Below, piece after piece: positions 1 through 5,515 of a stretch of DNA of 7,323 bases. The DNA is from an uncultured Collinsella sp. (GTDB taxonomy: Bacteria > Actinomycetota > Coriobacteriia > Coriobacteriales > Coriobacteriaceae): positions 1 through 7,323 of the forward strand of contig USKL01000072.1 of NCBI GenBank assembly GCA_900555225.1, read 5' to 3'. The translations under genes were made by a program, and so were the position numbers. Every line of letters begins with the position of its first letter. Position 1 is the stretch's first letter. The notes below the pieces were generated by a model. The model was not told the DNA's origin and did no database searches. It saw only the letters and a list, made by a program, of their open reading frames with translations.

Positions 1-284
1 GGTTCGGCCTCTTGCGCAGGCGCTTCCTGCTGCTGTTCCGCCTCGGGCTGCGGCGCACCGCTCGGCTGCTCCTTGATTGCGTACGTTGTCGTATCCACCA
101 GGGAGCCGACCGTCACGAGGTCTTCGCGGATGTAGCCGCCCATGGTCAGCTCAAGCCATCCGGGTGCGGCATCCTCGACGTGCGCGGCGCAACCGCTGCC
201 CATCGTTCCGATAATTGGCGCCTCTGCGCTCGGCTGCTCGCGGATGGCAAGGCGCTTGCCTCGGCTATAGATCGCTACCTTCAT
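1..284 (-). CDS. SH3-like phage protein with Pro/Gln/Glu-rich tail, partial (C-terminus off the window)
   Basis: I read 94 codons without a stop from an ATG at 284; the 3' end lies beyond the left edge. An AAGGA-type ribosome-binding site sits about 8 bases upstream, and the first 20 bases overlap the end of the portal gene, so the two are probably translationally coupled. Residues about 12-59 look like a bacterial SH3 (SH3b) fold: LAIREQPS, then IIGTMGSG, then GWLEL and GGYI, the usual order of strand, RT-loop and GW-type segments. The tail from about residue 72 is rich in Pro, Gln, Glu and Ala and looks disordered. AIREQPS (13-19) is echoed by AIKEQPS (69-75), which hints at the start of a second, degenerate copy. 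SH3b domains commonly bind cell-wall or protein ligands; the role here, just after a portal gene, is unknown. The gene is confidently real; the SH3 assignment is only moderate. Confidence 0.6.
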   Translation of the reverse strand, partial: MKVAIYSRGKRLAIREQPSAEAPIIGTMGSGCAAHVEDAAPGWLELTMGGYIREDLVTVGSLVDTTTYAIKEQPSGAPQPEAEQQQEAPAQEAE

Positions 285-1716
285 CGTTGGTTCCTTCCTC
301 TTCGGTGTCATCGGCTTGAGCCGTCCTATTGGTGGGCATGCCGCCGCTTATGGCGTCGGCCTTCTCTTCCTGCTCGTCGCGCTTGCGCTGCATCTCTGCC
401 TTCGGGTCGCTCACGCACGAGAGCACGGAAAGCTGGGTCTCTTCGGACACGATGCCAGAGAGCTGCCCGGCCACGCTTGCCTCGGATTGCAGGTCGTCGG
501 GCATGTTGCGGTGCATGGTCACTTCCACGGCCTGCCAGTCGTCGTCCGCGAAATCGGCGTTGGGATAGGCGGCCAGAAGGCGCATGCGCTCCTGCACGCC
601 GCGCCTGAACTTCAACTCCTTGTTTCGCGCCAGGTTGCTCATGGGCATCATGCGCATCTTGAGCGCTATGCCGGAGGCCGTGGCGAAGTTGTCGTCGGTG
701 ATGTCGGGCACCATGGCGGTCTTGTAGATGAGCGTTTCCAGGCGGTTGATGAGGTTTTCCTGCACGCCGTCGGCGTTCGGCTTCACGAGGAACATCACGT
801 CGAGGCCCTCGGTCGATTCGCCGAACAGGTTGATGATCTTGTTCTCGCGGATATTCTCTATCTCGGGCTCGTCAAGCTCCTTGCCCTTGACCACCATGTA
901 GCAGTCGCTGAAGTACTCGACGTCGTTGGCCTTCTCGGACAGCACGGCGTTGTACTGCTCGATGAGCGACAGCACGCCCTCGTAGAGGCCGCGCCCCTCG
1001 GTGTTCTGGCGGAAATCGACCGCGGGCACGCTTCCGAACGAATGCGCGCTAGGCTCGCCGAAGGCGAAGCCATCGTTTGTGCGGGCGAAATCGACCACCT
1101 GCGCGGCATCCGACCAGCTGCCCTTGATGGCCCCGTCGTCGCCGTAGAACCAGCGCACGAAGAACAGCGGGCGCTTCAGCACGGAGTCGTCGTACACCAT
1201 GAAGGCGGTCAGCGGCGCGACCGCGATGGAACGCGGCATGCCGTCCTCGTCTTGGTAAAGCATCTCGTAGGCATGGCCGAACTTGGAGGCCATCTTCGAA
1301 AGCTCTGCGTCCACGTCCTCCTGAAGGTTTCTCGCCGTGAACTCGGCGATGAACGCCTCCACGGAGCTTTTCCGCGAATCGGGCATCCCATCGGCGTTTC
1401 GCACTGAAAGCGTCATGGGCACGCCGATGAAATAGCCCTCGAACGTCTGCGTGATGGTGTAGGCGAAGTCCGCCGCCATGCGGTTGTTGGGCTTGTAGTC
1501 GGGCTTCCTGCGCCAGGCGCGGTCGAAGATGGCGTAATGGCCCCTGTAGGCCGCGTCCAGGTACTCGTAGCGCGGCTTGTGGGACTGCTCGAACTCGTCG
1601 ATTAGCCGCTGCAGCAGCTCGGGCGTCATCTCGGTGCCCGCGGGCACGCGGAAGTCCTCCGTCTCCGGCTCGCGCTGCATCTGGTCGTAGTAGAAGGAAT
1701 GGAACTCGTGCGCCAC
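265..1716 (-). CDS. Phage portal protein, SPP1 Gp6-like family
   Basis: The 483-residue product matches the usual length of SPP1-type portals, the dodecameric ring at the capsid vertex through which DNA is packaged and which docks the terminase. Seen in the sequence: the N-terminal signature NNRMAADFAYTITQTFEGYF (77-96) followed by GVPMTLSV; GSVPAVDFRQN (228-238); the clip/stem-type block with YKTAMVPDITDDNF and SGIALKMRMMPM (331-359), which is very characteristic of the family; and a charged, low-complexity C-terminus (about 440-483) with many Glu and Asp. The start is GTG, directly abutting the TAA of the terminase gene (TAAGTG), with GGGAGG 7 bases upstream inside the terminase coding sequence. 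The stop overlaps the start of the next gene. Position right after TerL is the standard packaging order. No truncation is visible. Confidence 0.95.
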   Translation of the reverse strand: MAHEFHSFYYDQMQREPETEDFRVPAGTEMTPELLQRLIDEFEQSHKPRYEYLDAAYRGHYAIFDRAWRRKPDYKPNNRMAADFAYTITQTFEGYFIGVPMTLSVRNADGMPDSRKSSVEAFIAEFTARNLQEDVDAELSKMASKFGHAYEMLYQDEDGMPRSIAVAPLTAFMVYDDSVLKRPLFFVRWFYGDDGAIKGSWSDAAQVVDFARTNDGFAFGEPSAHSFGSVPAVDFRQNTEGRGLYEGVLSLIEQYNAVLSEKANDVEYFSDCYMVVKGKELDEPEIENIRENKIINLFGESTEGLDVMFLVKPNADGVQENLINRLETLIYKTAMVPDITDDNFATASGIALKMRMMPMSNLARNKELKFRRGVQERMRLLAAYPNADFADDDWQAVEVTMHRNMPDDLQSEASVAGQLSGIVSEETQLSVLSCVSDPKAEMQRKRDEQEEKADAISGGMPTNRTAQADDTEEEGTNDEGSDL

Positions 1717-2994
1717 TTATATGCCTCCCTTGAAGAACTTCACGCCTGGCTTGCTCTGCCACTGCCTTATCGCGCTTGCGAGCGAATCAGGCATGTCGTC
1801 GTGCGCTGCGTTCTCGCTGTAGTCGAGCACCTGGTTCAATGCGTCCGCGTCGAGCGGGTACTGCTCGCAGTCGAGGAACCTCACGTTGGCCCACTGGCTG
1901 CGCAGGTGCGTGCTTATCTTGATGTACTTGTTCTCCGCCTCCTGGTAGGAGCAGCACGGGTGCCCCCTGCGGATGATGGACTTGCGCAGGTAGCCCTTGT
2001 CGGCGTTCGACTCGCAGAAGATCGTGCCTATGCGCAGGGCCTTGCACTCCTTCAGTATCTCGTCGAGGCAGTCGTCCACGTGCTTGTGCCACATGCGGAT
2101 GTGCGCGTACCAGGTGCCGCCCTTCTCCCTGACGCATGTGAAGGCCGTGTAGTCCGCGCCGCCGTAGCTCGCGTCTATGTGGCCTATGCCGTCTGCCAAC
2201 AGCTGCGGCTCCTTGAAGAACTGCGCGTTGGTGAACATGGCGTCCTCGTCGGCGATGTGCTTCAGCTCGTAGTTCGCCGCGAACAGGGACGGCGACATGC
2301 TGGCCCTCACGCGCTCTATGTCCTCGCGGCTCATGAGGCCCGTCTCGAAGCAGCTCCACCGGCGGATGTTAGGCATCAGCTGGAAGGCGTCGTCCTTATG
2401 CCAGGGCGTGCCCGTGTTGAAGATGCGCCCGCCTCGGTTGCGGATGTTCTGCAGCTCCATGTACAGCAGCTTGATACGCTCGCGCTCGGCTGCCGACACG
2501 CGGTCCTTCACGTTCACGATGTCGTCGGTAAACACCTTGTCGGCGTGCTTGCCGGTGAGCGAGCCGCCGCAGCCCAGCCCCAACAGCTGGGGTGCGCCGG
2601 ACACGCCCTGCTTGAGATTCGTCGACACCGACGACTGCGTGGCCTTGGTTATCACGAGGTCGGTGCCGTATAGCATGCGCCCGAGGGCCTGGAACCACTC
2701 TGACTGCAGCACGTTGGCCGTGGCCGTCATGACCTCCGCCACGTCGTCGTCGGTCTTGCGCAGGAATATGACGCGCTCGCCGGGGAACAGCACGAGGATG
2801 AATGCGAACGAGATGTGCAGGCACGTCGTCTTGAAGGAGCCTCGGTGCGCCTGGATGGTCTCGTCCTCGGTGCCGAACACCATGTCCTTGATCCACTTGT
2901 TGTGCAGGTCGGTGAGCTTGTCGTATCCGAGCTTCACGGCGATGTCGGCGGGGCAGTCGTACACCAGGTCGATGAGGTCAGCCCTTGTCGGCAT
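1717..2994 (-). CDS. Phage terminase large subunit (TerL), ATPase plus nuclease
   Basis: This 425-residue protein is the DNA-packaging motor: it hydrolyses ATP to push DNA through the portal and cuts concatemers. The N-terminal ATPase has a Walker A-like loop HRGSFKTT (50-57), a Walker B strand KVFTDD (153-158, with D157/D158) and the coupling motif FNTGTPWH (192-199). The C-terminal RNase H-like nuclease shows its acidic residues in IDASYGG (D274), FCESNADKGY (E328) and HDDMPDS (398-404). The Walker A loop is of the HRGS(F/Y)KTT type rather than classic GxxxxGK(S/T), as in many phage terminases. The ATG at 2994 is preceded by AGAGG about 9 bases upstream, and the start overlaps the end of the preceding gene by 17 bases. 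All catalytic blocks are present, so the enzyme looks intact. The length is on the short side but normal for the family. Confidence 0.97.
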   Translation of the reverse strand: MPTRADLIDLVYDCPADIAVKLGYDKLTDLHNKWIKDMVFGTEDETIQAHRGSFKTTCLHISFAFILVLFPGERVIFLRKTDDDVAEVMTATANVLQSEWFQALGRMLYGTDLVITKATQSSVSTNLKQGVSGAPQLLGLGCGGSLTGKHADKVFTDDIVNVKDRVSAAERERIKLLYMELQNIRNRGGRIFNTGTPWHKDDAFQLMPNIRRWSCFETGLMSREDIERVRASMSPSLFAANYELKHIADEDAMFTNAQFFKEPQLLADGIGHIDASYGGADYTAFTCVREKGGTWYAHIRMWHKHVDDCLDEILKECKALRIGTIFCESNADKGYLRKSIIRRGHPCCSYQEAENKYIKISTHLRSQWANVRFLDCEQYPLDADALNQVLDYSENAAHDDMPDSLASAIRQWQSKPGVKFFKGGI

Positions 2995-3391
2995 GGCGCT
3001 TCGCCTCTATCAGCTTGCCGATCTCCTCGGCCGCATGCGACACGTCCGCTGCCACCTCGACCTTCTCGACGGGTTTCTCGCCGGCGGTGTCGCGGAGGAA
3101 CTGCAACGCGGCGATGTCTCCCTTCATGGCCTTCTTGGCGACCTTGAGCACGCTTATCTCGGATACCGTGAGCTTGCGGTCGGGGTAGTCCTCGAAGGAC
3201 ATGCCCTCCAGCTCGTCCAGCTCGGCATCGGTACCCTCGAACGGCATGTGCAGCACGGTCTTGGCGATCTCCTGCAGCTGCTTCTTCTCGCGGCGCTTCT
3301 TCGCGGCGGCCTTGCCTGCCTTCGAGGCGGCGGCCCGGCGCTGCTCGGGCGTCTGGTCGCGCTTCGGCTTGATGAGGTTCTGGTCGTTCAT
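2978..3391 (-). CDS. Putative terminase small subunit / TerL-preceding DNA-binding protein
   Basis: 137 residues. Residues 13-38 are a basic Ala/Lys/Arg stretch (QRRAAASKAGKAAAKKRR), followed by a helix (about 36-50), an acidic linker (53-70), a second helical block that starts at LTVSEISVLKVAKKAMKGD (74-92) and the block AALQFLRDTAGEKPVEKVEV (94-113). The combination of a basic N-terminus, 'GD..A..FLRDT.GEKP.EKVE' and position directly before TerL is typical of the unnamed small-terminase-like proteins of Gram-positive prophages. If so, it would bind the packaging site and recruit TerL. This is a family resemblance, not a proven function. The ATG has AGGA about 6 bases upstream within the end of the previous gene, two bases separate it from that gene's TAG, and its own end overlaps TerL by 17 bases. 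The 79-aa neighbour is the rival candidate for TerS. Confidence 0.65.
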   Translation of the reverse strand: MNDQNLIKPKRDQTPEQRRAAASKAGKAAAKKRREKKQLQEIAKTVLHMPFEGTDAELDELEGMSFEDYPDRKLTVSEISVLKVAKKAMKGDIAALQFLRDTAGEKPVEKVEVAADVSHAAEEIGKLIEAKRHADKG

Positions 3392-3393
3392 GG

Positions 3394-3633
3394 CTAGTCC
3401 TCGAACGTGAGGCCCATGAAGCGCAGGCGCTTGTCAAGCTCGGCGAGCGCGCCGAAGTCGTTGGAGCCGTACACGAGGGCGTGGACGATGGCGGTGTCCA
3501 TGACGTACTGCCACTGGCGCTCGTCCCAACGGTCGCTGCAACGGTCGTCGCGCCACGCGTTGAACCATGTGACGGTCTCGGCGGGCCAATCTGTGTCGGT
3601 GGGAAGCGTGGGCTTCTCTCGCTTGGCTGCCAT
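3394..3633 (-). CDS. Small phage protein of the packaging operon (TerS-like or head-associated, unassigned)
   Basis: 79 residues, acidic to neutral, with a tryptophan-rich N-terminal half: DTDWPAETVTWFNAWRDD (13-30), then DRWDERQWQYVMDTAIVHALVYG (34-56), then a C-terminal helix ELDKRLRFMGLTFED. The pattern 'P..T..WF..W......W....W......A.......G......EL..R...MG' resembles short proteins that lie beside or act as small terminases in actinobacterial phages, but I cannot place it in a named family. A strong AGAGGAG lies 7 bases before the ATG, so the start is secure. It is followed after two bases by the next gene. No membrane segment or signal peptide is seen. Being the first gene after the hairpin at 3670-3700, it may head the packaging transcript. 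Confidence 0.7.
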   Translation of the reverse strand: MAAKREKPTLPTDTDWPAETVTWFNAWRDDRCSDRWDERQWQYVMDTAIVHALVYGSNDFGALAELDKRLRFMGLTFED

Positions 3634-3669
3634 GCGTTCACTCCTCTCTGTTTTGCTTTGACGATGGAA

Positions 3670-3700
3670 AGGGCCAGCGCCTTATGATCGCGCTGGCCCT
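3670..3700 (-). terminator. Perfect 11-bp hairpin, weak terminator-like, minus strand
   Basis: AGGGCCAGCGC and its exact complement flank a 9-base loop. On the minus strand the second arm ends in CCCTTTCC, which gives only three Us, so it is a poor intrinsic terminator; on the plus strand there is no T-run. It lies in the 77-base gap between the 33-aa gene and the 79-aa gene. It could be a weak or partial terminator, or an mRNA-stabilising hairpin or processing site. Confidence 0.5.
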
Positions 3701-3710
3701 GGGCTCCCCC

Positions 3711-3812
3711 TTAGTAGGAGGAGCGGCCGGAAAAGCTGCCGCGACCGCGATTGAACGCGGAGCGCACTCGGTTGGCGATGTTTCCCGCTGCGCGGCGAAT
3801 ACGACCGAACAT
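3711..3812 (-). CDS. 33-aa arginine-rich microprotein
   Basis: Short gene with an ATG at 3812 and a TAA at 3711. GAGAGGAGG, a near-perfect Shine-Dalgarno, lies 5 bases upstream, which makes this start far more convincing than a longer reading of the same frame. The product has 8 Arg, no Lys and no acidic residue. Residues 2-21 (start FGRIRRAAGNIANRVRSAF) could form an amphipathic basic helix, followed by a flexible Gly/Ser/Arg tail (GRGSFSGRSSY). It has no cysteines, signal peptide or recognisable family. Basic microproteins of this type could bind nucleic acid or act at membranes, but that is inference only. It sits between an upstream intrinsic terminator (27 bases before the ATG) and a downstream hairpin, so it is isolated from both neighbouring gene groups and may be expressed by read-through. 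Confidence 0.7.
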   Translation of the reverse strand: MFGRIRRAAGNIANRVRSAFNRGRGSFSGRSSY

Positions 3813-3817
3813 GCCTG

Positions 3818-3826
3818 CCTCCTCTC
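3818..3826 (-). promoter_or_regulatory. Strong ribosome-binding site of the 33-aa gene
   Basis: GAGAGGAGG on the minus strand, 5 bases before the ATG at 3812. It is complementary to the 3' end of 16S rRNA over nearly its full length and fixes the start of a gene too short to be trusted on coding statistics alone. Confidence 0.75.
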
Positions 3827-3838
3827 GTTTTCGGGAAC

Positions 3839-3866
3839 AAAAAAGGCGTCCCGAAGGACGCCTTGA
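3839..3866 (-). terminator. Intrinsic terminator with UUCG tetraloop
   Basis: On the minus strand a perfect 9-bp stem (AAGGCGTCC and its complement) closes a TTCG loop, one of the most stable RNA tetraloops. It is followed by TTTTTTG, giving six Us counting the last stem bases. This is a textbook Rho-independent terminator for the 192-aa gene ending at 3892. On the plus strand the loop is CGAA and the arm is followed by GATTTT, so some activity in the other direction is possible. The next gene starts only about 27 bases beyond. Confidence 0.9.
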
Positions 3867-3891
3867 TTTTCCTATGCGCGTGAGATTGGCC

Positions 3892-4470
3892 TTAGGCCTC
3901 AAGGGCCTCAAGGATCTTCGACCCGTCCATGTACAGGTCGCCGTACTTCGCCAGGGCATACTCCCTGATGAAGCTTTCGAGGTCGTCGGAGTCGCGGAAC
4001 ACGCACACGACGTAGTGGGCGCTGCTCCAAACGTTGTCGTAGTAGGGCTTAACCTCAAGCGACTCGAACGCCTTGAGTATGGCATCGGCCTCGGCGAAGC
4101 TGTCGCCTTCGAGGCTGTCGGTGGTCTCGACCGAATCGAGCGGGTTCGGCATCGGCGTGCCCTTCTGCTCCTTCGGCTTGAACTGCCGCTTGTTCTGAAG
4201 GCCTATGCGCTCCTCGAACACGGGGCGGATTACGTCGCCGAACGTCCAACCCTCGGCATCGGCCTTGACCAGATCGGCGAAGCGCCCGCGCTCCTCGGCG
4301 TCATGGAAGCAGAAGCAGATCCAGAAGCCGGAATCGACGGCCATCTGAAAGCGCTTCTCCTCGCGCTTCTCGCGGTCTCGGTAGCTTTTCTGGTGGTCGG
4401 TCAGCTGCGCTTCCTCGGCCGCCTTAGCCTCTTTACGCGCCTTCTGCGGCTTCTCAAACTTAAAGCCCAT
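3892..4470 (-). CDS. Phage hypothetical protein with two Trp/Phe-Cys-Phe segments, partner of the PP-loop gene
   Basis: 192 residues. The N-terminus (1-42) is highly charged and helical (KARKEAKAAEEAQ, then RDREKREEKRF), likely coiled or nucleic-acid-facing. Two related segments follow: SGFWICFCFHDAEERGRFADLV (47-68) and VWSSAHYVVCVFRDSDDLESFI (147-168). Each is a beta-strand plus helix of the 'W..C..F.......F' kind, joined by a proline-rich linker (100-112). The C-terminus has KYGDLYMDGSKILEALEA. I have seen this general layout beside PAPS-reductase-like genes in actinobacterial phages, but I know no function. The ATG overlaps the preceding stop by 11 bases, with GGGAG and AGAGG just upstream, so the gene is probably translationally coupled to the PP-loop gene. 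It is ended by the UUCG terminator. No membrane segment is seen. Confidence 0.75.
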   Translation of the reverse strand: MGFKFEKPQKARKEAKAAEEAQLTDHQKSYRDREKREEKRFQMAVDSGFWICFCFHDAEERGRFADLVKADAEGWTFGDVIRPVFEERIGLQNKRQFKPKEQKGTPMPNPLDSVETTDSLEGDSFAEADAILKAFESLEVKPYYDNVWSSAHYVVCVFRDSDDLESFIREYALAKYGDLYMDGSKILEALEA

Positions 4471-5170
4471 AGTGCTCCCACCTCTTCTCGTCTGCCTCGA
4501 TGAACGGGTACCACTTCTTAACCACGGCGAAATCGTCGGGGCGCTTCTCGCGCAGGGGCTTCATGAAGCGCATGTCCAGGCCGTCGAAGCTGCGCCCGAA
4601 CAGCTCGTAGTCCGGAGGCAGGCCGATGCCCCTGCGGGCGATCGCATCCATGACCTCTGCCTTCGTCCAGTCCGCAACCACCGAGGCCTTGTGCGTGGTC
4701 TGCTTCATGAGGCCGTGCTTGGTGAGGCTGGCTCGACGGTACGGGTTGTCGCAGGCGCGCACGCCGTCGCAGAACCACGTGTCATCGGGCAGGCCGAGGT
4801 CTTCGAGGATGTAGGGGCGCATGTCGTCGTAGCTGTAGACCGGCATGTTCGCGGCCTCGATCACGTCGCAGTGCGCCGGGCTTTGGAACATGCAGTTGTT
4901 GAGCGTCCTCGACCATCTGGGGTGCGGGTACTGGTGTATCTTCACGCCGAACACTTTCTCGATGGTTCGCACGTTCTGCTCGACCATCGGAAGGCCCGGG
5001 ATAGACCAGTAGTAGATCGGCACGACCTCTATACCCTCGTCCTCAAGCGCCACCCAGGCGGCCAGCGAGTCCTTGCCCAGCGAGCAGGAAAGCACCACGG
5101 GGCGTCCTTCCGCCTTGAGCCGCTTGCGAATCTCGGCGCTAGTCGGCTGGCCCTTGATTATCGTCGGCAT
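4460..5170 (-). CDS. PP-loop ATPase, PAPS reductase/DndC-like superfamily, phage type
   Basis: 236 residues with the N-type ATP pyrophosphatase PP-loop SLGKDS at 30-35, preceded by the hydrophobic strand VVLSC (25-29). Downstream are YYWSIPGLPMVEQ (53-65), HQYPHPRW (79-86), a Cys-bearing stretch TLNNCMFQSPAHCD (C93, C101), DTWFCDGVRACDNPYRR (130-146; C134, C140, with the family's 'DG.R..D...RR' motif) and VVADWTKAEVMDAI (164-177), which matches the 'W...EV...I' block. The superfamily activates substrates by adenylation or binds adenylylated sulfur compounds. The C-terminal ECG(I/L)H redox signature of true sulfate-assimilation reductases is absent, so I do not call it a PAPS reductase. A role in nucleic-acid modification is possible but inferred. 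The ATG at 5170 follows GGAGAGGAG by 5 bases and overlaps the HTH gene by 32 bases. Confidence 0.85.
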   Translation of the reverse strand: MPTIIKGQPTSAEIRKRLKAEGRPVVLSCSLGKDSLAAWVALEDEGIEVVPIYYWSIPGLPMVEQNVRTIEKVFGVKIHQYPHPRWSRTLNNCMFQSPAHCDVIEAANMPVYSYDDMRPYILEDLGLPDDTWFCDGVRACDNPYRRASLTKHGLMKQTTHKASVVADWTKAEVMDAIARRGIGLPPDYELFGRSFDGLDMRFMKPLREKRPDDFAVVKKWYPFIEADEKRWEHYGL

Positions 5171-5393
5171 CTTCGCTCCTCTCCGTTATCTCGATGGGTT
5201 CGCCCATTCCGTTCAACGTCAGCTTAAAGCCCATGTGAGAAGCCATGAGCGCGAGGTTTCCCGCGCCTAGGTCGGAACCTTGTTTGATCGTATTCTGAAC
5301 GTAGTTCCTGCTCTTGCCCATGGCCTTTGAAAGCGCGTACATGCTCATGCCGGAACGGTCGAGCATTTCTTTAAGCGCCTCAGTCGGTGTCAT
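5139..5393 (-). CDS. Small HTH (XRE/Cro-like) transcriptional regulator
   Basis: 84 residues starting at the ATG at 5393, where GGGAGG lies 4 bases upstream; a longer in-frame reading exists but would run over the ribosome-binding site and operator DNA. Residues 5-60 are a compact helix-turn-helix domain: ALKEMLDRSGMSMYALSKAMG (6-26), then KSRNYVQNTIKQG (27-39) as the recognition helix region, then LALMASHMGFKLTL (47-60). The acidic tail (65-84) is short, with no obvious multimerisation or protease domain, so it is Cro-like rather than a full CI repressor. It heads the leftward unit, overlaps the PP-loop gene and faces an array of palindromic sites. It probably represses its own operon; that is inferred from position. 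It could equally be the antitoxin-like member of a lost pair, but no partner toxin is seen. Confidence 0.85.
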   Translation of the reverse strand: MTPTEALKEMLDRSGMSMYALSKAMGKSRNYVQNTIKQGSDLGAGNLALMASHMGFKLTLNGMGEPIEITERSEDADDNQGPAD

Positions 5394-5397
5394 GCAA

Positions 5398-5405
5398 CCT
5401 CCCTT
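5398..5405 (-). promoter_or_regulatory. Ribosome-binding site that sets the HTH gene start
   Basis: AAGGGAGG on the minus strand, 4 bases before the ATG at 5393. An in-frame ATG at 5408 exists, but its codons would themselves be this site, which argues for the downstream start. Confidence 0.7.
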
Positions 5406-5427
5406 CATGCCTTGATCTGATCCCCTG

Positions 5428-5456
5428 ATGATACAGCAATAGCAATAGGGATACAA
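5428..5456 (-). promoter_or_regulatory. Candidate leftward promoter of the HTH operon
   Basis: On the minus strand, TTGTAT (5451-5456) and TATCAT (5428-5433; five of six bases match TATAAT) are separated by exactly 17 bases. Transcription would begin near 5421, leaving a leader of about 28 bases before the ATG at 5393. The -35 box touches palindromic site 1, and the spacer contains a partial copy of the same motif (5436-5449), so repressor binding there would block RNA polymerase. Predicted by eye only. Confidence 0.55.
5436..5449. promoter_or_regulatory. Partial fourth operator copy (CAATAGCAAT core)
   Basis: GCAATAGCAATAGG matches site 1 at 11 of 14 positions but lacks the right arm. It lies inside the spacer of the candidate leftward promoter and is 20 bases from site 1, that is about two helical turns, against 30 bases between the other sites. 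Confidence 0.4.
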
Positions 5457-5469
5457 CAATAGCAATTGT
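5456..5469. promoter_or_regulatory. Operator site 1 of a 30-bp-spaced palindrome array
   Basis: ACAATAGCAATTGT, an imperfect palindrome (five-base arms ACAAT/ATTGT). With flanks A before and GCA after it differs from site 2 at one base in 18. It adjoins the -35 box of the candidate leftward promoter. Confidence 0.65.
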
Positions 5470-5485
5470 GCAGGTATTGTGTAGA

Positions 5486-5499
5486 ACAATAGCTATTGT
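5486..5499. promoter_or_regulatory. Operator site 2, perfect 14-bp palindrome
   Basis: ACAATAGCTATTGT is a perfect palindrome, flanked by A and GCA like the other sites, and lies exactly 30 bases from sites 1 and 3. It is the best match to the consensus and the likely highest-affinity binding site of a dimeric HTH protein. Confidence 0.7.
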
Positions 5500-5515
5500 G
5501 CATTGTGCCTATAGA

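Noticed and set aside
316..1407. Long plus-strand reading frame across the portal gene
   Set aside because: It is the antisense of the portal gene; the product is His/Leu/Val-rich with no domain, and there is no ribosome-binding site. Typical of GC-rich DNA.
1699..3397. Long plus-strand reading frames across TerL and the putative TerS
   Set aside because: Both overlap clearly recognised genes on the other strand, which carry all the family motifs; these products have none.
3813..4085. N-terminal extension of the 33-aa gene to a 124-aa protein
   Set aside because: It would overlap the 192-aa gene and the terminator; the strong ribosome-binding site at 3818-3826 supports the short form.
4460..5170. 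Genuine PAPS reductase (cysH) for sulfate assimilation
   Set aside because: The C-terminal ECG(I/L)H redox motif is absent and no sulfur-assimilation neighbours are present.
5394..5489. 32-residue N-terminal extension of the HTH protein (Leu/Tyr/Cys-rich)
   Set aside because: It runs through the operators, the candidate promoter and the ribosome-binding site; no start site supports it.
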